DNA of 38,997 bases from Anaerolineae bacterium (GTDB lineage: Bacteria > Chloroflexota > Anaerolineae > Aggregatilineales > Phototrophicaceae): assembly GCA_025454525.1 (NCBI GenBank), contig JALOOG010000028.1, positions 1 through 38,997 of the forward strand, read 5' to 3'. A program made the position numbers and the translations under genes. The notes beneath the pieces are model-generated. The model was not told where the DNA came from. It searched no databases and saw nothing but the letters and a program-made list of their open reading frames with translations. Position 1 is the stretch's first letter. Every line of letters starts with the position of its first letter. Below, piece by piece: positions 17,199-24,486 of the stretch.

Positions 17199-19709
17199 AT
17201 GCAATCTCGTGATTTTTCAGGTCAGACCTTTGGACAGTACCAAATCCTTGAGCTGATTGGCCAAGGCGGGATGGGTGCAGTTTACCGCGCTAAGCAAATC
17301 ACTTTGGACGTAGAGCGGGCGATTAAGATCCTACCCGCAGAATTTGCCCAACACCCAGATTACACCCATCGCTTTACCCGGGAGGCAAAAACGGCCGCGG
17401 GACTACAGCATCCGAATATCGTTTCGGTGATCGATTACGGCACGTATCAAGGGAACAGTTACTTGGTGATGCCGCTTCTTTCGGGCGGATCGTTAAGCGA
17501 TCGCTTGGAGCAACGCCTACAAGGCAATCATCCTTTGCCGTCTTTGTCGGAGGTTGCGCGTCTGCTCACCCAGATCGCCAGCGCCTTAGATTATGCTCAT
17601 GGGCGCGGTGTGATTCATCGGGACATTAAAGACAGCAATATCATGTTTGATGACCAAGGCAACGCTTACATCGCGGACTTTGGGATCGCAAAATTGATGT
17701 ACGCCGCGACTCGGTTGACCACTACCAATATGACCATTGGCACACCCGCTTATATGTCCCCAGAGCAATGGCAAGGGGGATCAGGCATTGAGGCCCCGAC
17801 CGATCAATATGCGTTAGGGGTGTTGATCTATCAATTGTTAAGTGGTGAACCGCCCTTCCAAGGGGATACCCCGTTCCAATTGATGCACAAGCATCTCTAT
17901 CAAGACCCTGAACCGATTCAACAGTTACGCGATGATGTACCAGAAGCGCTTCAGGCCATTTTAGCGCGGGCCATGGCCAAAGATCCCGATGATCGTTATC
18001 CGACCGTGAGTGCTTTTGCGGATGCTTTTCGCGAGGCGATCCATGAGGTTGGATCCACCGCCGAAACACAATTCTTCACCATGCCGATTAAGCGTAAATC
18101 GACTAAGCCAACCGCGGGCCGCTCTGGTGTTTATGGCGCACCACCTCCGCCATTGCCATTACCTGTACCACCCGATCGGCGGTTAATTTTCGGCGGCGTG
18201 ATCGCGGCGGTGATGATCGCGATCGCCTTACTTGCGTTTCTAGCAGCGAACTTGAATCAGGACGCGGAGGATCCGGCGTTGATCGCGTTGGCGGCTTCCA
18301 CCGATCTATCCCCCACCTTGACGCTTACATCAACCATCACCGAGACGGCCGCCTTGACACCGACGATTGAACCCGTGGCCACGAATACCAGCACAGCGAT
18401 ACTAACTCCCACACTTCAATTCACCGCGTCACCGACAACAACTCCGCGTCCTACCGTGGCGGTCGAAAACGCAGGATCGATGTTTCGTGCGGGCGGTGCA
18501 TCTCCGGTGGAGGTGATGAATGGAGCGGAGATCGTACCGGTTAATGCACTCCGTTACTTGATTGCAGACGGTGGGCGAAATTTAAGCGCGCCGGGCGTTC
18601 TCTATCTGTCACCACAAACCGGCCTCACACTTGCCGACATTGACGATCAAGAGATCGAATTGCTGTTAGATCAAGGCGGCGATCTGTTTATCGAAAGCGG
18701 TCAATTCAGCGAAGGCGGCATTACGGTGATCCTTGCCGAAGATCGCAATATCCGTTACACCGCTAACGCCGCGTGCATGGCGGTTTTCTATGAGGATCGC
18801 GAGTCGCCATCGGCTGAAACCACCGACGTGAACTTTAGTTGTTATGGGCGTGAGGGGAATTGTCAGGTGTCGATCGGTTCTACAGAGATTGCGATCCCGG
18901 ATGGATCGCGCATCCGCTTGAATCTTGCCCAACGCGAACAGGTGGATGAAACCGTAGCCATTGATTACGCCGAAGCGTTGCGCTATTACGAGATGATCAC
19001 CGAGGCGCACGAACGCGATGATCAACCCGCCTGTTTAATACCGCTCGTTGATCCGGATCAAGACAGCTTGATCGGCGCGGATGATGAATGCCCGAATGAT
19101 CTCGGATCCGTGGGTGATAAGGGCTGCCCCGCTATCACCAATACACCCCGTCCGACTACGGCCCCTCGTGCGACCAATACGCCGCGCCCGACTGCGGTCG
19201 GGGATCGTGATTTTGACGGTGTGCTTGATCCCAACGACGCTTGCCCTGATCAAGGGAATGAAGGGCTTGGAATCGATAACCGTGGCTGCCCTATCCGTGT
19301 CCTTGATAGTGATGGAGATGGGGTACCAAATGAAAGCGATGCTTGTCCAAATGAGGGTGATCAAGGACTCGGCCTCTATCCAAGCGGTTGTCCAATTTTG
19401 GACAATGATGGTGATGGGGTGTTTAATCGTGATGATAATTGTCCCAATGAGGGATCAATAGGTTTTGGAGTCTATGGGGATGGTTGCCCAATTTTGGACG
19501 GTGATAATGACGGTATTCCCGATCCCGATGACGCTTGTCCACGCCGTGGCGATGAAGGCTTTGGTGTGTACGCAGATGGATGTCCGATTCCGGATAGTGA
19601 TGGGGATGGGATTCCCGATCCCAACGATGCTTGCCCAAATCGCGGCGATCAAGGTGGAGGGATTGATGGAAATGGTTGTCCGTTTCCAACACCAACGCCT
19701 TTTGGATAG
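17199..19709 (+). CDS. Membrane Ser/Thr protein kinase with thrombospondin type 3 repeats (kinase 3)
   Basis: 836 residues from ATG 17199. A longer TTG frame from 17154 is rejected because of the promoter and the paralogue alignment. The kinase domain shows GQGGMGAVYRA, AIKILP, HRDIKDSN, ADFGIAK and MSPEQW. The membrane segment FGGVIAAVMIAIALLAFLA is near 327-350, followed by a Thr/Pro-rich linker. The module beginning YLIADGGRNLSAPGVLYLS (about 445-610) is clearly the same as in kinase 1. Six thrombospondin type 3 repeats (about 617-830) follow, the first degenerate (DPDQDSLIGADDECP). It is divergent from kinase 2 with a 199-base promoter region between. GGGGA is the likely ribosome binding site. 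The phosphorylation targets are unknown. Confidence 0.93.
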   Translation: MQSRDFSGQTFGQYQILELIGQGGMGAVYRAKQITLDVERAIKILPAEFAQHPDYTHRFTREAKTAAGLQHPNIVSVIDYGTYQGNSYLVMPLLSGGSLSDRLEQRLQGNHPLPSLSEVARLLTQIASALDYAHGRGVIHRDIKDSNIMFDDQGNAYIADFGIAKLMYAATRLTTTNMTIGTPAYMSPEQWQGGSGIEAPTDQYALGVLIYQLLSGEPPFQGDTPFQLMHKHLYQDPEPIQQLRDDVPEALQAILARAMAKDPDDRYPTVSAFADAFREAIHEVGSTAETQFFTMPIKRKSTKPTAGRSGVYGAPPPPLPLPVPPDRRLIFGGVIAAVMIAIALLAFLAANLNQDAEDPALIALAASTDLSPTLTLTSTITETAALTPTIEPVATNTSTAILTPTLQFTASPTTTPRPTVAVENAGSMFRAGGASPVEVMNGAEIVPVNALRYLIADGGRNLSAPGVLYLSPQTGLTLADIDDQEIELLLDQGGDLFIESGQFSEGGITVILAEDRNIRYTANAACMAVFYEDRESPSAETTDVNFSCYGREGNCQVSIGSTEIAIPDGSRIRLNLAQREQVDETVAIDYAEALRYYEMITEAHERDDQPACLIPLVDPDQDSLIGADDECPNDLGSVGDKGCPAITNTPRPTTAPRATNTPRPTAVGDRDFDGVLDPNDACPDQGNEGLGIDNRGCPIRVLDSDGDGVPNESDACPNEGDQGLGLYPSGCPILDNDGDGVFNRDDNCPNEGSIGFGVYGDGCPILDGDNDGIPDPDDACPRRGDEGFGVYADGCPIPDSDGDGIPDPNDACPNRGDQGGGIDGNGCPFPTPTPFG

Positions 19710-19796
19710 GAGTTAGGTAGCCATTTCATAGTTTTTACCTAAAACTCAAAAGTTATCTGCTATCTCCAATGTTCAACCCCCACAATTTTGTATCAA

Positions 19797-19821
19797 CCTG
19801 CCCTAGTGAAAATAGGGCAGG
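19797..19821. repeat. Inverted repeat downstream of kinase 3
   Basis: CCTGCCCTA, a 7-base loop and TAGGGCAGG form a perfect 9-bp stem. No T-run follows on either strand. It lies just beyond the ABC-ATPase remnant and could be a weak terminator for either side. Confidence 0.4.
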
Positions 19822-19825
19822 TGAA

Positions 19826-19921
19826 TCACACCGCACGCACTTCCCCAGTTTGTCGCTTTTCTTCAATGATCTTGTCCTCAACTAAGGGAATATGCGCTTC
19901 GTCCGTGTCAGAATGATTCAT
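19826..19921 (-). pseudogene. Remnant of an ABC transporter ATPase C-terminus
   Basis: A 31-codon frame on minus whose last 19 residues (LVEDKIIEEKRQTGEVRAV) match the tail of the intact ATPase at 20655 (LVDGKIIEEKRQTGEIRTV) at 15 of 19 positions, including the stop. The DNA is also alike, sharing for example CGCTTTTCTTC and ATGATCTTG blocks in the same order. The first 12 codons (MNHSDTDEAHIP) only vaguely recall the THDAD segment. It is probably what is left of a duplicated ATPase gene, though translation of a 31-residue peptide from the ATG is formally possible. Confidence 0.7.
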
Positions 19922-19959
19922 TTACGATACCCCATTAAAAACTATAGAAAAAATTACAC

Positions 19960-20367
19960 TTATGGATAACGACCGACTTCAATCAATGCTTGCCGTTCAA
20001 ACAATCGATGTGACAAGTTGAGTTTTAATACGAAAATAGTCACTCGACCTACAGCCGTTCTTGGGATGATGGTGGGACCATTCAACTCAAAATGATCCTT
20101 CCAGACATCTTTACGCGGATGATATAACAGCGTCACTTGTTTATTGAGCGGATCGAAAGAGGCAAAATCACTTCCCTTAAAACGATTACAATCAAAACAA
20201 GCTAAACACAAATTGCTCTCAACAGTTTCACCACGATGCTTTTCTGGAATAATGTGATCGATTTCATGGACAAACAATGTATCTTGTTGATGAACCAAAC
20301 AATATTCACAACGTTGGTTTGCCTTTTCAATCACTTGACGGCGTAGGGACTCAGGAATGTAAGTCAT
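19960..20367 (-). CDS. HNH endonuclease
   Basis: 135 residues. The HNH (McrA-like) motif is clear: RCEYCLVHQ supplies the first Cys pair, HEIDHIIPEKHRGE the metal and catalytic His residues, and NLCLACFDCNRFKG the second Cys pair and the Asn/His-like position. The family cuts DNA with a beta-beta-alpha-metal fold. Its start overlaps the stop of the small upstream gene by 4 bases (ATGA), so the two are translationally coupled. Such small-protein/HNH pairs recur in cyanobacteria and Chloroflexota; their role is unknown and a toxin-antitoxin-like or defence role is only inference. Confidence 0.9.
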   Translation of the reverse strand: MTYIPESLRRQVIEKANQRCEYCLVHQQDTLFVHEIDHIIPEKHRGETVESNLCLACFDCNRFKGSDFASFDPLNKQVTLLYHPRKDVWKDHFELNGPTIIPRTAVGRVTIFVLKLNLSHRLFERQALIEVGRYP

Positions 20368-20618
20368 GAAGATTTCAAACGCTGATGGGCTTTCGCCTTG
20401 AGCAGGATAAAAAAGTGTTGAACGCGCCCGGCTTCCTCTAATTCCAGCTGCTCTGCATCGGTCAACCCGCCATTTCGATTTTTCGTCAATAAATCACGTA
20501 ATCGCGCTTGGGCTGCATCCGACGCATGAAACGCGATGATCGCTTGCGGTGTAGGGGAAGAGAGTAAAAACTCTAACACTTCATCCTGAATGCTGATTTG
20601 AGGCGCTAAATCGTTCAT
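20364..20618 (-). CDS. Small helical protein paired with the HNH endonuclease
   Basis: 84 residues, no cysteine-rich motif and no membrane segment. The sequence is helical by appearance, with SSPTPQAIIAFHASDAAQARLRDLLTKN, then an acidic segment DAEQLELEEAGRVQHFFILLKAKA. Similar small proteins often lie before HNH genes of this type. The 4-base overlap with the HNH start points to a coupled pair, and a binding partner or inhibitor of the nuclease would fit. It starts 36 bases after the end of the ABC ATPase gene, so it may share that transcript. Confidence 0.8.
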   Translation of the reverse strand: MNDLAPQISIQDEVLEFLLSSPTPQAIIAFHASDAAQARLRDLLTKNRNGGLTDAEQLELEEAGRVQHFFILLKAKAHQRLKSS

Positions 20619-20654
20619 CTCAACGGCTTTCCTTCTATATCGTGTTCCTGATCT

Positions 20655-21368
20655 TCACACGGTGCGGATCTCACCCGTTTGGCGCTTTTCTTCGATGATC
20701 TTGCCGTCAACCAAGGTCAACACCCGATCGGTTTGACGGGCCAAGTCCGCGTCATGCGTCACGATCACAATCGTTGTGCCGTATTCGGCGCGGATCGCAT
20801 ATAACGTCTCCCAGACCAACGCGCCGGACTCGGTGTCTAAATTTCCGGTCGGTTCATCGGCTAATAGCAACGGCGGGTTATTGGCTAAGGCCCGGGCAAT
20901 CGCCACGCGCTGCTGTTGACCGCCCGAAAGCTCCGCCGGCCGATGATGATACCGATCCCCTAATCCCAAGCGCGTCAAGAGGTCTTTCGCACGCTTTTCT
21001 GGCTTAAAATTGGGTTTTTGGGCGAATTGGATCGGTAACATCACATTTTCAAGCGCGGTCAATGTCGGGATCAAGTTAAAAAACTGAAAGATAAAGCCGA
21101 TCTTCTCATTTCGCAGATCGGTCAATTGATCCTCATTCATCCGGCTGATCTCAATGCCATCGATCGCAACTTGGCCACGGGTTGGCGTATCGAGTCCGCC
21201 AATAATGCCTAATAAAGTGCTTTTGCCACTGCCAGAAGGGCCAACGATCCCGACCAATTCCCCCGCTGTAATGGTCAGATCGACTCCGCGCAAAGCGTGG
21301 ATCACGATCTTGCCCAAGCGTAACTCCTTGGTGACATTCTGCACGCGGATCACCGCGTTTTGTGTCAT
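20655..21368 (-). CDS. ABC transporter ATP-binding protein (LolD/MacB-like)
   Basis: 237 residues from ATG 21368, just past the stop of the upstream gene at 21373. Visible are Walker A GPSGSGKST, Q-loop QFFNLIPTLTALENV, signature LSGGQQQR, Walker B LLLADEPTGNLD and H-loop IVIVTHDADLARQ. The short size and TPTRGQVAIDGIEIS style are those of the ATPases that partner FtsX-fold permeases and drive lipoprotein, macrolide or peptide export. No permease adjoins it, but a large FtsX-type permease is encoded at 30201-32756 on the same strand. A remnant of its 3' end lies beyond the HNH pair. Confidence 0.94.
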   Translation of the reverse strand: MTQNAVIRVQNVTKELRLGKIVIHALRGVDLTITAGELVGIVGPSGSGKSTLLGIIGGLDTPTRGQVAIDGIEISRMNEDQLTDLRNEKIGFIFQFFNLIPTLTALENVMLPIQFAQKPNFKPEKRAKDLLTRLGLGDRYHHRPAELSGGQQQRVAIARALANNPPLLLADEPTGNLDTESGALVWETLYAIRAEYGTTIVIVTHDADLARQTDRVLTLVDGKIIEEKRQTGEIRTV

Positions 21369-21372
21369 GCCG

Positions 21373-21771
21373 TTATTCGCCTTTCGTAGCGCGATCATGT
21401 TCGATCAACGCCAACGCTTCCTCAAAAGTCGCTATCAATTGCCACCGCTCCGTTCGAGTCGGATTAAGCCGTTTAAATGTGTGGATCATCGTATTCAAAA
21501 ACCGACTCCCCCCACAAATCACCAACAATCCAAGGTTGGGGGTCATGTTATTTGCACCCGACCGTAAAAACGGCATCATGTCAGGGCGTGGGATGTTTTT
21601 AGAGCGCGAAAAATCAAAGATCACATCTGCCCGTTGCGGTACACGTTGTAATAACCGTTGGATGCCCGTCTGCACCCCTAACGAATGTTCTTCCCAAGTC
21701 CATGGATCACTGTAACGATGACAAAGGATCAACCGCTGTTCATCTATCCATTCGATAGTTATACCCATCAC
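21373..21771 (-). CDS. Small STAS/SpoIIAA-like protein of unknown role
   Basis: 132 residues. No catalytic motif is recognised. The order of hydrophobic strands and helices (ITIEWIDEQRLILCHRY, a long helix QTGIQRLLQRV, RADVIFDFSRSKNIP, LGLLVICGGSRFLNTMI) resembles STAS-like domains seen in Chloroflexota and cyanobacteria. No clear phospho-acceptor Ser is identified. It lies 56 bases after ilvE and its stop directly adjoins the ABC ATPase start, suggesting co-transcription with the ATPase. Confidence 0.65.
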   Translation of the reverse strand: MMGITIEWIDEQRLILCHRYSDPWTWEEHSLGVQTGIQRLLQRVPQRADVIFDFSRSKNIPRPDMMPFLRSGANNMTPNLGLLVICGGSRFLNTMIHTFKRLNPTRTERWQLIATFEEALALIEHDRATKGE

Positions 21772-21827
21772 TAGCTCCGAAGTCGATCAGGAGCGATATA
21801 AAATCGCCCCTGTGAGTAGATTTACAG

Positions 21828-22769
21828 TTAATCCCCGACCACTTCCGGCACATAGACCGGGGTGAGCCAATCGCGATATTTCGCAACCTTGCCATTGACC
21901 ACCTCATGATAGTAATCGCGCAATTTCACGGTGATCTCCCCCATCGCACCGTCACCGATCAAACGATGTTCCACTTGGGTCACGGCCGCGATCTGTACCC
22001 CGGTGCCGCATAAGAACAGCTCATCCGCCAGATAGACCTCAGTACGATCGATGTCTCGTTCGATCACCTCAATCCCCAGATCATCGCGTAATAATTGGAT
22101 GATCGTGCGGCGGGTAATGCCCTCTAACACGTTGGCATTCACCGGCGGTGTGATCGCTACACCCTTCCGAATGATAAACACATTCGACGCACTGGCTTCC
22201 GAAACATGCCCATCATCGTTTAACACCAACGCCTCATCATAACCGGATAACACCGCGTCTGATTTGATCAAGGCAGAATTGGCATACGCACCGCTCACCT
22301 TACCCCGCGCCGGAATCGCGTTATCATCCACGCGCCGCCATGCAGAAAAACAGACGTGCGCGCCTTCTTCTTTTTGGATATAACGACCGAATGGCATGGC
22401 CCAGATCGTCAACGCATCGGACACATCATGCAAACGCACGCCGATCCCTTCAAACGATTTGTAAGCGATCGGACGAACATAACAATTTTCTTTAAAACCC
22501 TCTGTCCGCAACAGTTCTAAGAGAATATCACGTAATGCTTCGGCCGTATGTGGAACGTGAATCCGCATTAAACTGGCCGAGTTGATCAAGCGCTCAAAGT
22601 GATCCACTGGACGGAACACAAACAACTGTTGTTCTTGGTCACTCCAATAGCCGCGTAACCCGCCGAATACAGCCGTGCCGTAGTTAAAAGCATGGTTCAT
22701 CACGCTGACTTTTGCTTCAGCAATCGGGACGATTTTACCATCAAAAAAAGCATAATTTGCTGTTGCCAT
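21828..22769 (-). CDS. ilvE: Branched-chain amino acid aminotransferase
   Basis: 313 residues, a class IV PLP aminotransferase of usual length. It exchanges amino groups between glutamate and the keto acids of Val, Leu and Ile. Visible are the start YAFFDGKIVPIAEAKVSVMNHAFNYGTAVFGGLRGYW, the PLP Lys in PARGKVSGAYANSALIKSDA, then EALVLNDDGHVSEASASNVF and the phosphate-binding LEGITRRTIIQL. It follows the sigma factor gene after a terminator, so it probably has its own promoter in the 22770-22850 gap, though none is striking. Confidence 0.95.
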   Translation of the reverse strand: MATANYAFFDGKIVPIAEAKVSVMNHAFNYGTAVFGGLRGYWSDQEQQLFVFRPVDHFERLINSASLMRIHVPHTAEALRDILLELLRTEGFKENCYVRPIAYKSFEGIGVRLHDVSDALTIWAMPFGRYIQKEEGAHVCFSAWRRVDDNAIPARGKVSGAYANSALIKSDAVLSGYDEALVLNDDGHVSEASASNVFIIRKGVAITPPVNANVLEGITRRTIIQLLRDDLGIEVIERDIDRTEVYLADELFLCGTGVQIAAVTQVEHRLIGDGAMGEITVKLRDYYHEVVNGKVAKYRDWLTPVYVPEVVGD

Positions 22770-22850
22770 ACCCGCTCCTTAACTGTTCATAATTTCGATT
22801 GTACCTGATCGCTATCCGGTAAGATCAAGTACCATTTTAGCCCATCAATT

Positions 22851-22876
22851 AAAACGAGGGGAATTGTCCCCTCGTG
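22851..22876 (-). terminator. Terminator after the principal sigma factor gene
   Basis: On minus, ACGAGGGGA, loop CAAT, TCCCCTCGT, then TTTAATT. A 9-bp stem with a short U tract. The interval to the sigma stop also holds the direct repeat TTTAGGTCGT twice (about 22890 and 22929). Confidence 0.75.
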
Positions 22877-22940
22877 GAATAGTCACTGTTTAGGTCGTCA
22901 GTGTTGAATGGATCATTATTCAATTGTATTTAGGTCGTTC

Positions 22941-24116
22941 TCACCCCAAATAATCGCGAAGGTTGTGCGCTAAACGGGGGTGACGTAAACGGCGTAACGC
23001 TTCTTTTTCCAGTTGCCGAATCCGCTCCCGACTCAATCCAAATTTATTCGCAATTTCTTCTAGGGTGTGGGGTTCTCCGCCGCCTAATCCGAATCGGAGT
23101 CGGAGGATGTGGCTTTGGCGGGGGGTCAGTTCACTTAACACTTCTTCGATCGTCTCTTCTAACAGATGTTGCGTTGCTGCTTCTACTGGACTCGGCGAAT
23201 CTTGATCTTCAATAAAATCCCCAAATTCGCTATCGCCATCCTCACCCACCGGCCGCTCTAAGGCGATCGCGTGTTGACTGGCATCCATCATGCTGCGGAT
23301 CGCATCAGCGGGGATGTCCATTTCGGCCGCGATTTCTTCGGGACTTGGCCGGCGACCCATCAATTGTTCTAAGGATTGTGCGGTGCGATACATCTGGCGG
23401 ATGCGTTCGGTCATGTGCAGGGGGATGCGGATCGTGCGGGTTTTTTGTGCTAAGGCGCGGGTGATCGCTTGTCGGATCCACCAAGTTGCGTAAGTGCTAA
23501 AACGGTTGCCACGACGGTAATCGTATTTATCCACAGCGCGCATCAGCCCGACGTTGCCTTCTTGGATTAAATCGGGAAATGGCAACCCTTGTCCCATGTA
23601 GCGTTTCGCGATGCTGACCACCAAGCGGGTATTGGCCCGTCCTAGGTGTTCGCGTGCCAATTGACCATCCCGCATCAACCGCTCAACATGATCAATCCAT
23701 GAGGCGCTATGACGTTCGCGAGCCCCCGGTCGGTATAAACGCTCTTGCGCTTTTTTACCGATCTCGATGCGCCGCGCTAAGGTGATCTCTTCTTCGGCCG
23801 TCAATAGGGGTTCTTGGGCCATTTGCCGAAAATATAAACCCACCGGATCATCCGGTGAGACCGCGTTAATGTCACCCACTCCCGGATCTTGTAAAATTTC
23901 TTCCGGTTCAAATTCCATGTCAAGTTCATCAGTCAGCGGTAATCGTGTTGGGGTATTGTCACTTTCTTGTCGGAGTTCGATGCCGAGTTCATCTAATTCA
24001 TAAAGAATCGTCTCGATGGTGGTGATATCGTCGCCGTCTTCTTCCAATACTTCAAGAACGTCGTCAAAAGTGAGGTAGCCGCGCTGATCAGCGCGATTAA
24101 TAAGTTCTTGTATCAC
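22941..24116 (-). CDS. rpoD: RNA polymerase principal sigma factor (sigma-70, RpoD/SigA)
   Basis: 391 residues. Region 1.1-like N-terminus (RGYLTFDDVLEVLEE), region 1.2 DPVGLYFRQMAQEPLLTAEEE, region 2 NTRLVVSIAKRYMGQGLPFPDLIQEGNVGL with RFSTYATWWIRQAITRALA for -10 recognition, then region 3. Region 4 is ELTPRQSHILRLRFGL, with the helix-turn-helix TLEEIANKFGLSRERIRQLE that binds the -35 element. All conserved blocks of a primary sigma factor are present, in line with the canonical TTGACA/TATAAT-like promoters seen across the window. A distinct paralogue of the same group elsewhere in the genome cannot be excluded. Confidence 0.95.
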   Translation of the reverse strand: MIQELINRADQRGYLTFDDVLEVLEEDGDDITTIETILYELDELGIELRQESDNTPTRLPLTDELDMEFEPEEILQDPGVGDINAVSPDDPVGLYFRQMAQEPLLTAEEEITLARRIEIGKKAQERLYRPGARERHSASWIDHVERLMRDGQLAREHLGRANTRLVVSIAKRYMGQGLPFPDLIQEGNVGLMRAVDKYDYRRGNRFSTYATWWIRQAITRALAQKTRTIRIPLHMTERIRQMYRTAQSLEQLMGRRPSPEEIAAEMDIPADAIRSMMDASQHAIALERPVGEDGDSEFGDFIEDQDSPSPVEAATQHLLEETIEEVLSELTPRQSHILRLRFGLGGGEPHTLEEIANKFGLSRERIRQLEKEALRRLRHPRLAHNLRDYLG

Positions 24117-24486
24117 AGTATACCCCTATTCAATATACGAAGCTAGCTGGTCAATCAAAGCGTCTAAGATCTGCCACCCAACATTACGACTATTTACATA
24201 AGCGCCCATGCCTCACTCATCAAAGTGGATCGAAATTCTAAGTTAGCGTTGCTCTAATTGCATCACAATTTTCGTTTTATGGCAAACGCGAGTCTTAGCA
24301 TTACTTAACAATTCGCATTCTAGCACACATCCGGATTGTTTTTGAATTAATGATACCTAAGCGCCCGTAAAAATTTACGCAACTTAAGTCCCCTACCGAT
24401 ATTACACAATATAATCCTCTAATTCAATGCTCATTCTTTCTAAATGATCATCAAACAGATCATCAAACCCTCTGATCCGCGATCGG
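24117..24486. other. Intergenic region upstream of the sigma factor gene
   Basis: 370 bases without a supported gene, between the stop of the VWA protein gene and the sigma start. It holds one candidate minus-strand promoter (24317-24346) and a 14-base inverted repeat CGTAAAAATTTACG near 24366. It is AT-richer than its surroundings. No tRNA, terminator hairpin or conserved small frame was found. The long leader of the sigma gene (about 200 bases if that promoter is right) has no structure I recognise. Confidence 0.5.
24317..24346 (-). promoter_or_regulatory. Candidate extended -10 promoter of the sigma factor gene
   Basis: On minus, TTCAAA (24346-24341), 18 bases, TAGAAT (24322-24317), with TG at the extended -10 position (TGCTAGAAT). 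Confidence 0.35.

Noticed and set aside
24410-24415. Perfect TATAAT on plus
   Set aside because: No -35 and no plus-strand gene follow it; the downstream gene is on minus.
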